Assembly: GCF_964340395.1 (NCBI RefSeq)
Contig: NC_135562.1
Span: forward strand, 4,782,634 to 4,846,633
DNA length: 64,000 bases
Origin: Glandiceps talaboti
Taxonomy: Eukaryota; Hemichordata; Enteropneusta; Spengelidae
Direction: 5' to 3'
Under the pieces are notes generated by a model. The model was not told where the DNA came from. It saw nothing but the letters and a program-made list of their open reading frames with translations, and did not search any database. Below are positions 1 to 14,407 of this stretch, piece after piece. A program made the position numbers and the translations under genes. Each line of letters opens with the position of its first letter. Position 1 is the stretch's first letter.

Positions 1-1466
1 AGGACCTTTGTAGATTCCAGATGTTATCATAGCTGGTGTAAAGGTAGCCCATGTAATTATAAATATTGAGCGATAATGTCACTTCTACATTACCAACCCA
101 AAAAATATTATGCCTCTTGTTACATGACAATAAGTACGCATTGTATGTAATATTCCAGTATATTACACCACAAACTCACACAATGAAAATGTCATTTTAA
201 GCATAAATATCAGGTTTAAATTTTGTTCAAAATGTCTACAAGATATAAAAAAAAATAACATTCTATTGACAAAAACCTTCTTTACAGACATTGCTATAAT
301 TGTATGGCTTGCATGTAATAGATTGATTACCTTCTAGTGAAAACATCACTTTATGACATTAATATGGGTTAAAAGTTACTTAACATGCCAAAATATATTT
401 TAAAAAATGGCACATATTCTGATTACAACAATCTTTTCTTCAGCATATTAAACCTTGGTACATTTCCATTTGTATCATACTTACTACAATTGTAGTTTAA
501 TTATTGCTCTACAAACTCAAATGTGTAAACGCTAAGGTATTATGTCAGCTTATAAGTTACTTAAAATACCAACAGCTAACATACATTGTTGTTATAGGAA
601 TCGTTCTTTCATGAAACATTTTCACATTTGACATTACTATCATTTGGTTATGACAACACTAAAACCCCACAGACTAACAAATTCTAAACATATCACCTGA
701 AGGCATTAGTGTCACTGTCAGACTAAAAAGTTACTTAAACTGCCAAAAGCCAGCTTACAAATAATTTGCAAATGCTTTCCTTTACAACGGATTATCAATT
801 TGTAAAGCGTTATCATCTTGACATTGCACTGATATTTAATTAAAAACATCAACGTGAAAATTATCACAGAATTCTGACAGCTATGGTGTCCCTTGATGAT
901 CCACACATCGATTCTACTGAAATTACTACAAGTAGTATCCATGGAAACCATACTATTAGTGACTCACGCAACAAACGCTAAGCTGAAATTGCAATATACT
1001 ATAAGTAATATAATTGATCATGGAAATATATTAAAAGTGAAACTGACAGTACTCCACGATGAAAACTGAAAGAGAATTGATGCTGCATTAACAGAAAAAC
1101 ATTCATTAATCTCGTCTCACCTGTCAAATTTCAATAGAGAGTCGTAAATATTTTATGATTATGATAATTTTTACACACTGGTTGTACAGAGCTATTGATA
1201 CTAATGAAAGTAAACATCAGATAGCAATTATGTGAATTGGTCTGAATTATTGATAAGGGAAATTGCAAACAATAATCTCACAATTCAGCTCCATTAGCGT
1301 AATTCCTACGTATGCATCCATGCCATGCCATGGTTGCTTTTATTATCAGTTCCAATCAATGAAAAATTATAACACTAAAATATTCTTTTCTGTAATAATA
1401 CATTATTCAAATCAAACTGTAACTTGCTTACACTTATACTTACAGCTATCAATTTTCACTGTTTCA

Positions 1467-1735
1467 TAACTGCCAGTACATATATTTATACATATATATA
1501 TATATATATTGTTTTTTTCATAAAAAGTTCACTGAATTTAATTAAATCAGGACTTTCAGTTTATTATATTTATCAAATTTTACTGTTTAATCATAACTGC
1601 CAGTACATATATTATTGTTTTATATAAATATATTGTTTTTTTCATAAAAAGTTCACTGAATTTAAATCAGGGCTTTCAGTTTATTATATATTTATCAAAT
1701 TTCATAACTGCCAGTATATCTTTTACTGTTTTTAT
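1467..1735. repeat. Tandem repeat, about 115-bp unit, just over two copies
   Basis: The sequence beginning ATAACTGCCAGTA, followed by TTTTTTCATAAAAAGTTCAC and CTTTCAGTTTATTATA, occurs twice in a row and a third copy starts near 1705. The copies differ by small indels, including an internal (TA)n in the first. Confidence 0.7.
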
Positions 1736-1813
1736 AAATAAAATGTGTGTAATTATTCTTTTCTAAGAAATGTACATGTGTCCGTTGGCCTATAATACGG
1801 AAATAAAATATTA

Positions 1814-1815
<2 letters not shown>

Positions 1816-1868
<53 letters not shown>
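1816..1868. repeat. (ATT)n microsatellite
   Basis: About 17 uninterrupted ATT/TTA units. Confidence 0.95.
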
Positions 1869-2877
1869 TCATTATTAATTTTATTTTCTTATAGATAAAG
1901 TATAGTTCTACTTGACATGTTCAATGTCTAATTACCAGTATTTTGACAAGTTTTAGTGAATATGTTGTTGGTCGTCTGCTCAAAAAAACAATACGAGCTC
2001 CCTAAGTTACACCTAGTGTAGCTTTAAGGCGCACAAGCTATAAGTTTATATCATGCGTTTTTGCCGTAGTTTTTACTGTATATTTAAAATACCTGCATTA
2101 TTGTACCTACTGAAGCACTGCTTGCAATTAACTTAACTCAAACCTGGTATTTAGATGTAAGTTAACTCATAAATGATCAAATGATGTAATTTATGATACG
2201 TATCAAAAATATTTCAGAAAATTCCTATGCAATAAACTGTTCTGACAATGCCAGAAGACAATTGTAATGTTACAGAAGACTGTCGACATTTACATTATAC
2301 TGGTTTTATTTTATGTCTTTTCACATGAGTAAAAAGCTTATAAAACTCAGCTTATGATACTTTAATACACATACAACAAGAAGTGTGTACTATTCAGTAT
2401 GATTTCTGTAGGATAAAACTAATATTATCATAATCCTCTTAACACAAAGTCTGCATATAATGTAAACCCCCCCCCCCTTATGTTCACTACATCATCAAAA
2501 TAACAGACAATAAAATAAGTATTATAATAAGATGTAAATAAATATAATAACAGATTAAATGTTACCTCAAGCTTCCACAAATATGGTTTAATTCACAACA
2601 CAACTGAAAAATCATAATTGCTAACAATCTTTCCATACTAGTAAAAGTGTGTGTTGAAAATGTATACTTTTAGTTACTCTCACAAATGTACATGTACGTA
2701 CCTTAAAAGCCTCTGAGATTTAAACAAATCTATTTCCTTATATCAAAAAATACTCAAATCCTATAGCAAATGATTTAGTTACAGTGTGGGAAATCTATAC
2801 TTTAACACAAGTGTAAGTGTAGAGCTTATTTCTTATGCAAGAATCTAAACATATTTTTTCCATATATAGAAAAATAC

Positions 2878-3052
2878 CAGTGGCCAGTGTGTCCTCTGAG
2901 CCAATTTGACGCGCCACTGACACACACAATTTGGTGTTCCCCTAGATCTCTTACTATGTGAAATGCCAGTTTTTCTCATTTTGACTCACAACAACAAAAT
3001 TTGGCTACTATCATTAGAATTTAGAGGACACACTGCCTGTGGCCTATAGTGG
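2878..3052. mobile_element. MITE-like element with inverted ends
   Basis: The left end has GGCCAGTGTGTCCTCT and the right end carries the reverse complement of nearly the same sequence (AGAGGACACACTGCC, then GGCC). No coding capacity. No target duplication could be assigned with certainty. The superfamily is not known. Confidence 0.5.
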
Positions 3053-3984
3053 AAGTGCTGGTACATAGCCTACATAAAATAGCTTTGTTGAATTATGAAA
3101 ATGAATACTTTTATACCTATGCAAGCTTTAAGCTTCTTTCACTTTAAATTAATGTATGTAATAATTTTCATTTCGTAAACAAATTTATAATCATAGAAAA
3201 ATGCCTGAATAATATTTTAGACTTATAATTCTCTATAACCTGTATAGAGAAAATGTATAGAAACACTTACATGTACAAATGTACATGTACATCATGAGCA
3301 TTTCATACATATAAATCAAACATTTATACAAATTTATCATGTAATAATTTACATTTTGTTAACAAATTTACTATCACACAGAAACATACTCAAAGCCTAC
3401 ACTGTATTATATTATCATCCACTATACCCCATAGGAAATGTTTAGCTTCATTGAAAATATATACACTTACAAATGTACATCAAGACCGTTTGCTGTATGT
3501 ATAATTTAAATTAAGCAAATTTATTTTCATATTACAGAAAACTATCCGACATCTACATCTATAATTTGGTATATTAAACAGCCTGCATAAAAACCTGTAG
3601 GGTATTGTTGCCATGGAATAAATTTGCATTACTGCATTCATGCACAAATTGGTTATCATTAGCATCAAAACAGTAATTATCCATAACAATTCAACCATCT
3701 AAAGTATTTAGATAAAATTCCTAGACAGTTTAATTGAAGTGTCTGAAAATTTTATTCATAAGTAATGTAAAGTTATACTGTGAGTTTGAAGCCTGAGGCC
3801 TCTTAGGTCAACCCAAATAAGTAATGTTGCCAGAAACTGCATAAATCATATAATTATGAAAAATGATTATATGCCAAGTATTTAATGAGAATTCAATTGT
3901 ATCAATTGAGTGCAGGCTACAATACCTTTTGGGGCACAGTACTGTTATGAGTATAAATAAAATAATTACTGCATGGCAATATGT

Positions 3985-4228
3985 AACTTGCAATCCAGAC
4001 TGAGCATGCTCAGATGCAAAGGACTATGGGATTATCTGTGGTTATCGTAATATCTTATCTGGAGCTACGGATAAAATAAACCTCCCACACTGGTCAGGGT
4101 AACTATGAATTGATTATTGATGGTTACAAACAATTTAACAACAATGCTTACAATACTATTTGATTAGTATTTATTATCACATTTCCCATGATGCAACATT
4201 AAACATGGTGGTTTTGCAAGTTCCCTAT
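3985..4228. mobile_element. MITE family M1, copy 1
   Basis: Begins AACTTGCAATCC and ends GGTTTTGCAAGTTCCCTAT, so the ends are inverted repeats (AACTTGCAA / TTGCAAGTT). The interior is highly similar to 45906-46161, sharing for example GACTGAGCATGCTCAG and CATTTCCCATGATGCAACAT. Non-coding. Confidence 0.75.
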
Positions 4229-5529
4229 TGCCATAATATGTGACTTTAATATGAAAGAAACCTGCTGCATATAAAAACTATAAGATTTTGGGGGGTTTTT
4301 GTGTTACATACACCATTCTTTTTTAAAACGTGATAGGAAATTATATGTACATGTACAGCTGTAAAATCTGGTGTATTGTCTATAAATACTATATATATAG
4401 TCAATAACAATTATTTTAAAAACATGACCTTTTTATTACACACACACTTCAATACATGTAGGTAAGTCTACAAATGAATGTGATTATTTGGGAAAACTTT
4501 TTTTTTTCATTTGAACATAATTTTCTCTTTGACTTAATTTTTTGTTTCCACTTTTATCATTTCTTCTATATGCTGTTACCCAAAATATGCCAATGTTCTA
4601 AAGTCAGTTAAAATATCATGTAAATCAAAAAATTACCAAATATGGTAGCTCCCTTTAAAAGTGGACATTTTATATCATTCTATACTCAAGCTCCTTTCAT
4701 AAGCAAATCTTTTCTTAAAAAAGGAACTGCCCATTCCCCACCCCTCACTAAGTCACAACTAACTGAAACTCTCAATAGGCCAGAGAAATTCCACAGTAAA
4801 AATATATAATTTCAAGATAAGGTACATGAATTAATAAAACTAGAAATAATTAACACATTTATTTTGATAACAGGTTAATAAAACAGACAAAGGAATACCT
4901 TGAATGTTAGTATAAGTCAGCCTGATAAGACTCCATAAAAGCATATCTATACACATGATATATTAACCCACACACACTGTCAGTAGTCTCTATGGGGGAT
5001 CTGATATCACATCAGAAAACAGAGCTGATATCACTTGAAAACAGCTAGTATCCAGTAATTGCTCAAAATGAAAAGAATAGCGAGTCTACATGTACATGCA
5101 AGTGAAGTATGTGGCTTTGTCCATTGACAAATCAATACAACAGATTAAGAAGTTAAAATTGGTACATTTACAAAAAGCGGAAATGGTGAATAATCAATAA
5201 CAGAATCCTTCAACGCATTGTTGTCGTTTTAACAGGCTGGAAAAGATACATATAACTAGGGCACTGGGGAGTGAAATGTTGTTTTCATTCAATTTTGACC
5301 CAATAATGAAGATCACCCAGGCAATGAAAATACATATACATATTTACATTCTAGTGTTTGAACGATCTTATAAGTCATGTGAAGGAAAAATTAAAAGACA
5401 GTTTTCATTGACAACCAGCTGTTTTGACATACTGTTTGTTGTGAAGTGGTTGACTGTTCAAATAAACACTTGGTACTAGTAACAAATGAGTAGTGAAAAG
5501 GTTGAACTGTATATATTGTCACTTAATTC

Positions 5530-6150
5530 TTTCAATATTTTGTAAGCTGGATTGAATTTGAAGGTGAAATTCTAATATTATTATTGTTCACAATATCAAA
5601 GCTAGTCATTTAATTGCACAAAATGTAATTGCCATTTTTTTCCATTCAATTTCTTCTGATGACGCCATGAAAAATCTTTCACTACTATGTACACTGTATT
5701 AGATTTGAAGGTGAAATTGTAACATTATTATTAACAACATTGAAACTTAAGTAAGTAACTTGATTTTATGAAACATGATGGCCACTTTTCTTCATTCTTT
5801 GAGGCGATAAAAATTGTTTCAATCTTATGTACTAAAAGGTGGAATTATAGAGCTCCGATTAATGATAACATCAACACTATATGTAGAGTCGTTTATTTTT
5901 ATGAAACATCATTGCCACCATTTTCACTCTTCTCATGAGGCCAAGAAGAATAAACTTTATGTTTCTCGGAACAGTACCAAAATTCTTACATTTTAATATA
6001 CTTTTTAAGAAATTATCATATCTTTTTTCACTGTTGATGTGATATTTTCAGAATATTTGTACTCTTCTCATCAGGCCAAGAAAAAAATAATTTTATGTGT
6101 CTCACACCAGTACAAAAATTCTTGCATATATGTTTTGATAAAATTATTCT
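5530..6150. repeat. Diverged tandem repeat block
   Basis: Recurring phrases such as GATTTGAAGGTGAAATT, then an ATTATTATT stretch, then TTCTTCATTC or TCTTCTCATCAGGCCAAGAA, recur every 120-180 bp with considerable divergence. Non-coding. Confidence 0.5.
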
Positions 6151-7695
6151 CACATTTTCAGAATATTTGCAGTGTATACTATAAATATAACCATCTAGAA
6201 AGCTTTAATTAATTGACAATCAGAACTAGATACAACATTGAAATTAATGTCTGAATGCCAACAACTTCATCAGTGAAACCTCGTAAAAATCTGAAGTAAT
6301 CCAGTACATGAGTGATGGCTATACTGAGTCATAAATTACTTTTACTCAGAAATTCTACATATTACATGTAAATCTGATTACCATCAATGCACAGGACTAC
6401 TTGAAATTGGACCAGATAGAATATCCCTTACATGTACATTGGGTTTATTGTTGTTATATTAAAGTTAGACCATTAAGCTTCCACACATCATTAACATAAT
6501 AAAAAGTCCTTAATCCTGCCATGGCCATTACCTTTTACATGGACCAAGCTAACACAAAGAAGGTTGAATGGAAAATGTGCAAATATACTTGAGTCTTTTT
6601 GTCTACAAACTATGGCTGGAAATGGAATATTCATGCCCAAAGTCTCATCAGAGTTCAAAGACAACTTTTGATCTATAATTTGTAAACATATATGGCCTAT
6701 TGTACAACTCATCTCTGATTTTACCAACTCCTACATCCACATGCAGTCTCCCTGCACAACCCCACCCTCCCAAGCATACTGCCAACCATGCAGTGAGTCC
6801 TACCCACACAAAACATAAATTAACAAACACAAGCAAATCGTTTTGTATGTGCTAATGGACATGTCTGTATGTGTTAATGTTATACTCTAATTTCTGATTC
6901 GGCCAATACCACATGATCTCCACATACGCCTACACAAAAAACCACACATACACATCCACATATCCACCCACGCATCCATCCACCCACCCACCCATACTGA
7001 TAATAAAGTCACCCACACTATCCTACCATACTTACGCACACACAATAGTAATTTATGCTATATAGTCAATTAATTAATTAGACAGATGTGTTTATAATTA
7101 CCATCTATCTATTGTTAATATTGTAGGCAAATAACCATACCATAATTTAATAATTGCCACTTATCTAGGCAAGTACTACCATTTGTCAATGTACTAGTAT
7201 TTGAACATCTTTCTGTGCACACAGTATCATTTACTTTGACTGTCATTTAGGCACTAAGGGAATATTTTGTGTCTCTTAATGAAAAGTACATGTATTCTTG
7301 TATAAATATGACTTATGAGGCATCACATGACCCATATTATGCAGAAAATAAAATTATTACTTGTGAGTATTTGTAATTTAAAATTTATTGTAACATGTTA
7401 ATTATTTTTATTTTTTTTCCATCTGATCAATGATGTATTGTTGGACATGCACAAACCAAGTTATTATCTTTGAACAGAAAATATAAATTATATACCCTGG
7501 TTGCTCTATGTCATGAAAATCCGTGTTTACATCACTGGTGCTGTGGTGCTTGAACTGCACATCAAACTTTCAAAACTGCCATTATTTTTCCTTTTTTATC
7601 ATAAATTATGCATGAAGAAGTTTATTTATTCACCAATTTTTGTTATTCACTCGGAATCTATGAGTGCCACTGAATGGTTTAATACTATACATCTT

Positions 7696-7765
7696 GCAAC
7701 TCATAGTGACAAGGCCCCTTAGGTCACTCATACTTTGCTTGGCTGATGAAGAAAAATACTGGGAT
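7696..7765. mobile_element. Half copy of fold-back MITE family M2
   Basis: AGTGACAAGGCCCCTTAGG, followed by TCACTCATA and a GGCTGATGAAGAAAAATA tail, matches one arm of the palindromic elements at 57887-58035 and 59135-59290. Only one arm is present. Confidence 0.5.
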
Positions 7766-8034
7766 TCATACTATCACATGATCTTCACTTCAGTTTGCAA
7801 GACTGTTTTTTTTTTAATACCCAAGATTTGAATTCAAAAAATTGAAAAGTAGTAAAAATAAAAACATCTACTAAATCATGACAATTACTGATATTTTAGA
7901 AATTGTATCAATCTCCAATCATTTTATGTCAACAGAATATAAATGAAAAATAACAGACCATATGTGAACATAAACTTGATGAATTTTATAAATTGAATTA
8001 AGTGACAGATAAATAAAACTAAATTTCAAATGAC

Positions 8035-8335
8035 TAGCTTCTTTGCAATTTAATTTAAGTGAACAAATTCTGAACCACTTCACAGCAACTGCTATCAATA
8101 ATGTCATTAAAACTTTTGAAATTTACTAGCGATAAACATTTTCAAATGACATACTGTTTTGGCTCAATTAAAAACAAATTTTGAACCATTTCACAACAAC
8201 TGGTAGTATTAATGTCATCAAAAATTTGAAATTTACTAGCGATAAACATTTTCAAATGACATACTTCTTTGCCTCAGTTATCAAAGTGAACAAATTTTGA
8301 ACGACTTCACAACAACTAGTAATAACAATTTGATC
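8035..8335. repeat. Tandem repeat, about 110-bp unit, nearly three copies
   Basis: ATTTACTAGCGATAAACATT occurs at 8121 and again 110 bp later. Phrases around GAACAAATTTTGAACCA and CACAACAACT recur in step with it. Confidence 0.7.
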
Positions 8336-8819
8336 AATCTTTTCAGATTTCACCCTTCTCATTTTATTAGCCTCAGTGTAACTTACATCTCGATTCTCCT
8401 GTCTCATACCATTCGGTATAACTTGCATTTAGATAGAAAACACCTGCTCTCCAGCAATCTGTAGGTATTTAATGAAAATTTGGCAGCTTCTAACATTCTA
8501 GCAGGTCTACTCTGATTTATCAACCACTTACTCAGCCACACTAAACACATTAAATTGGGTCGTAAAGGGAAATTAAGGGTAAAAAGACATAGGATTTGAT
8601 TAAATATTCTCAACCAAGGCAATTATTTAATAATTCACACTAATTTTCAAAGACTGGATAACACTCTCTCTATCAGGGATGTGGTGTCTGTTATAACTAA
8701 ATGGTAAATCACTCTAAACTTCAATCACTACCGGTAGTGACTTTCTGTAACTTTCTTCCGACTTGACAAACTGCCAGATCTCTCCTTTCGAAGCAATCTA
8801 AAACATGCTTTAAGAACTG

Positions 8820-9430
8820 ACACACTATGTGAAACATGCCTATGTGAAACACACCAAGGGATGGCAGTCATACTATGTGAAACATACCTAGGACAGACAT
8901 ACTATATTACTATGTGAAAACATGTCTAGGACAGACATACATGTACTATGTGGAACATGCCTGAGACTGACATACTATGTGAAATATGCCTGCAACTGAT
9001 ATACATTTGTACTACAATGTATGTGAAACATACCTGAGACTGAAATACTATGTGAAATATGCCTGCAACTGATATACATTTGTACATTTGTACTATGTGA
9101 AACACACCTGAGACTGAAATACTATGTGAAACATACCTGAGACTGACATACTATGAGAAATATGCCTGCAACAGATATACATTTGTACTATGTGAAACAT
9201 ACCTGAGATTGATATACTATATGAAATATGCCTGCAACTGATATACATTTGTACTATGTGAAACATACCTGAGAATGAAATACTATGTGAAACATGCCTT
9301 GGAATGACATACTACTGCTATATGTAAAACATACATGGAACTGACATGTGTGAAATATGCATGTACCTAGGGCAGACATACTGTGAAACATACCTAGGAC
9401 ATACATGTATGTGAAACATTGCTGGAAGTT
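8820..9430. repeat. Irregular minisatellite of CTATGTGAAACATACCTGAG-like units
   Basis: About 15 variants of TACTATGTGAAACATACCT followed by GAGACTGACA or GCAACTGATATACATTTG. Unit length varies from about 30 to 60 bp. The minus-strand open frame across part of this block only reflects the repeat. Confidence 0.75.
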
Positions 9431-11672
9431 GAACTGACACACTACATTTACATGCATCAAAGTTTGCAATTTTTTAACATCATGAAGAGATTTAAACTTT
9501 TACTGCCTGATACCCTATACTTAGGGTGTAATAATAAAGTCACAGAAACCAAGTCATTACAGAGTTATATCATTTTAAATAAATTTCATGTCACATAATT
9601 TTAAATCTATGAAAGCATACATGTGTCACACCCCATGCTACTTTTCAGTCACACTTCTAAATTGTAGTACCATAATCTCTGTATCACTACTGAGTACTCT
9701 GCACATGCCCCACTAACTAATTTTTGCCATAATAAAAAATATTTATGGTTTATCATAACTCAACCCCAATCAAATAATTAATATCTGTGCCAATCCTTAC
9801 GTTAAAACATTTACACTTTTATGTGCAAAATAATTTAAAAATAAAACAGTATTTATATAAGTATAATACACATTTACATGATTTCTGAAAACTGTTTGGT
9901 AAATGAATACTTTCTATAGTTGCCACTATAGTCAAATTACTAATAAAGGCACAAATCATGGAAATTACAAAAATTTTATCTTCTTCGTCAAGTTTCAAGA
10001 GATGTGTTATCAGGACCACTTTTACATGTACTATTTTATTTGAAAATAGTTTTAATCTAAGTTTATGAAAGTATATTTTCATAAATATATATATATCTTT
10101 ATAAATTTAAATAACTTTTGTTTTTTAAATAGTTTAGATGCCATCGTGGTCTCTAACCCTGTCTGGTCAAATTGACTCCATCATAACCAAAAGTTGTTCA
10201 AGCAAATGAGTAAACCTCAACTGCTATGACAATGTAAAAAGTGTATAAGTAGTGTCCTGAGCTGACAAATATACCATATTTGGACATTGCATAATACCCC
10301 CAATAAACACTAAGTTACATAATTATTGGGTAGAATTATATGATTGATTAATGAAGGCATGATGTTAATGACTGTGTGGCTGTGGTTGAATTTTAAATTT
10401 CTCATGCATCTCAGGACCTCACTGAGCTAGACTGAAAGAGAAATCTTATGATTTGATGAAGGATAACACTAGAATTGTTTTTAAAATTACCATTGAAAAG
10501 TAATTTTAGCCTGACTAAGCAACCACCTTAATATCAAAAATCAACACAAAATATTGTAATTTATAATATCAACCAGTAAATATCACCCAATATTAATTAT
10601 AGTGTATGATATGTAGCTATCAATAAAATGCAACCCGCATTTTCATAGTTGAAAATTAGTTATCAGTCATGTTTTGACTTTTCTGCACTGATACAGTGAT
10701 ATGAGAGAAATATCTAACCTATAGTGAAATTTGGTATGTACTAAGGTAGTAAAAATATTAGAGTATTTATAATTTGGTAATTTCATGTGCCATGTGGTTT
10801 ATCACAATTCTAGAAATTAGTAAAACTGTAATAGTGGCTTTAGCCACAGACCCTCCACCCACGGAGTACCTACATAGTGTTATTAGTGTCTGAACATTAA
10901 CTGTGTCCAGCCTAAGCTGGCGTGCCCAAATGTAATAACACCCCCTGCATGCACAGCATATAATTTTTATATGCCGTATGTCAAAACTCTTTTGTTGAAA
11001 TATGAACTAAATTGGCCGTTCAAAATGCGTAATAAACATTCACACAATATGTTCGTTGTTAAGATAACGCCTCGCTGATATTTAAATTGTACCAGCAGAA
11101 GTGAAAAATCGTCAGAAAAATAATGTATTCGTGACTGAAAAACAGGTTTAACGAATCAAATCATGACGTTGCCATCCAGTACGTTAGTAGAATTTTCTGT
11201 TTAGCTTCTGGCCTATCGTCTCATGAATTTATGTATTTCTATATTTTTCTGTTAATTTTTTCTTGCCTAATATTTCGATTTTTCCGACACCATTTCCCCC
11301 ACTTTTGATAAACTTTACACCATGTACCATATTAGCATGTAACTGTGTGTACATACAATTTGTGTACAAAATTTTACATATAACTGCAACTCGGGGTATA
11401 TTTCACTACCGGGTACTTGCAACACAGGCTGGCGTCTCAACGCAAAATATTCTCTCGAATACACTTGACAAGGTGATAGTGTACCTCGACATTATCAATA
11501 AACGTTGACAACACGGCGATCTTTTGGCCAGTCAAAATATTCACTAAGAAGTAAACATTGAGATGTTAAACGTCGCTGTCTTTAGAAAGTGAACAAAAAT
11601 GGTGTCCCCTCTGCGTAACTGGTCGTCCCGTCTCAGAATTTACCCAAATTTCACATAAATTCCACTACTTAC

Positions 11673-11751
11673 CTCTGAATGTAACCTTGGCTTGACGATC
11701 ATACTTTCCCTTTAAGAACTGGGCATTCTTTAGGTTTAAAACGAGAGCCAT
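11673..11751 (-). CDS. OTOF: Otoferlin-like gene, first coding exon (partial gene)
   Basis: The minus-strand ATG at 11751 opens 26 codons plus one base and ends at a good donor (G|GTAAGTAG). The peptide starts MALVLNLKNAQ and ends QAKVTFRG. That is the start and phase expected for otoferlin, whose first exon in vertebrates encodes a very similar MAL-hydrophobic-LK ... AKVTFRG segment: the first strands of the N-terminal C2 domain. Otoferlins are large, tail-anchored, multi-C2 calcium sensors of synaptic-type vesicle fusion. Myoferlin and dysferlin begin differently. Only this exon is in the window; the remaining exons should lie beyond the left edge. The identity rests on 26 residues plus the neighbouring CIMIP2C gene, which is also OTOF's neighbour in vertebrates. 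Confidence 0.72.
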
Positions 11752-13369
11752 TTTCGGTTATACGAGCTTCCCAGTCCTCGGTATCCGTGTTATGAGTGTC
11801 TTCCCATCACAGTCATTTGGGCAAATGATTTGCATACGTATGCACAAGGTGTTCTCAACCGGGGGGCTCGCTCCTATGACATCACGTCCGAAAGACGTGT
11901 GTGGGAATTTAAACGTACGAACGACCTTCTCTACTAAACGGACAAGTTAATTTATGTACTCATTAATTGATAATTACTAGTATAAACCCCTGTCGTTTCT
12001 CACGTTTGCTCTTTCAAGTGACTTTTTATTTCATATGCATATACATCATGATAATGCAAATATCATATATATTCAAATAATTTACGAATTATTCCTGTAT
12101 TGTAGTCGTTTTATCAAGTGATTGAAAATATGTAAGTTATTCTCACAACGATGCCTCTTTCTTTAGTAACTTTGTTCCAAATTTCCTGAATAATATTTTA
12201 ATAGCACAAATGAATTGCTTGTTAATTACTTATTAATTAATCTATAATTCAATTTATGTATTTTCTGGGCAATACATAAGATGAAAACCATCATTTTTCC
12301 TGTGACGAATAATTTATTGTCGTCTCATTTCTGAATTATTAATGTGTCCGACGAGTAAAGAAAAGAGAGATATAGATTGGCTGTTACGATAAATGCTCAC
12401 ACCCACAAATTAACTACATTGAGCAGGTGTCTGCGATATTTAACGACACTTCGGTTCAGTTGCACTAGTTGCTATGGTTATGGGTGCGGTGGCTCCTCTT
12501 GATAGGCGTTGCTGAGTTCAGGACGTCAATACATTTTATGATAGCGGAATTTATGTTGGGATTTTAGATACAAAATCCGCGGATCTTTTCAGAGTTTAAT
12601 CCTACGATGCGCATCTTCGTGTGGTTATAAGGACGCTTGGAGTATGACCGCACTACTCATAGTAAATGAGTTTGCTAGGCTGTCATTTTTTCATTATGAC
12701 GGATATTAAAATATTTCAATTGAGCAATTGACTACGTCATCAACACAAATGCATATATCTACGCCTTTCACTTGCAACATAAACGATAGCACACATCATG
12801 CTGTCACGATAAATACGGTGGTGGCTTATACCGCGTGTACTTCGGGGGCTACTATGATCGATCGCGCACATTTGTTCATTGTCTTCCCACGTACATTCCT
12901 CAAACACCGTGGAGTGAAACACCTAACATATCTAAACAGACACAAAACTCATAAACAATACAATATTGCCTAAGGAATATACAGGAGTTGAAGCTTACAC
13001 TGTTTACGCAAAAACACAATTCACGCCTGAATATATACTAAAGGATTGTCTCTCTCTCATCAGTGTAATATCTTTGAATATATCAGCTTACTAAGGCTCT
13101 CAGTAGCAGGGTTATTAAGTTAACATATTTTAAAGTAGGGACCGGTGCGTAGGTGTATTTGGTATCTGGAGAAGAACACGGATAACTTTGCCACTATTTC
13201 ACATCAATTTATTCACATACGATTCTCCAAACCTCTGTCTGTAGGTCCACACTTTTCAAGTTTACAAGTTTTTTGACAAAAATGCAGCCACTAGATAATA
13301 TTGAAACAACCATTACATTTTGGTAGCCCTAACATACTTTAAGGATCTTTTAGTTTAGTCCCAGGTGAA

Positions 13370-13383
13370 GTCACCATGGCAAC
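13370..13383. promoter_or_regulatory. RFX X-box-like motif (GTCACC-AT-GGCAAC)
   Basis: Matches the X-box consensus GTNRCC-N(1-3)-RGYAAC at every specified position. It lies about 1.6 kb upstream of the otoferlin-like start codon. RFX factors bind this motif in ciliary and hair-cell genes. Function here is inferred only. Similar motifs also occur in the ends of a MITE at 42725-42925, so chance or transposon origin is possible. Confidence 0.35.
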
Positions 13384-13499
13384 TACGAATTGCTCAAGCG
13401 TGTCGTAACCAATTGCAATTACGTTATTACAATACCATGATCACGAAGCTCCATCGTCTATGGTTGGTAATAAAATAAAGTTAACATAACAGTTAATAA

Positions 13500-14407
<908 letters not shown>

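Larger units (their letters stand above)
1..11672. other. Gene-free stretch, probably intron 1 of the otoferlin-like gene
   Basis: The only gene evidence on this side is the first exon at 11673-11751, whose donor site points left. No second otoferlin exon was recognised here, so the stretch is best read as part of a long first intron. It is A+T-rich. It holds an (ATT)n run, diverged tandem repeats near 1467-1735, 5530-6150, 8035-8335 and 8820-9430, and MITE copies near 2878-3052, 3985-4228 and 7696-7765. Open frames here are short and show no family similarity or convincing splice context. Confidence 0.5.

Noticed and set aside
12728-12973. 81-aa plus frame and 60-aa minus frame over the same bases
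   Set aside because: No splice context, domain or similarity; both strands open by chance.
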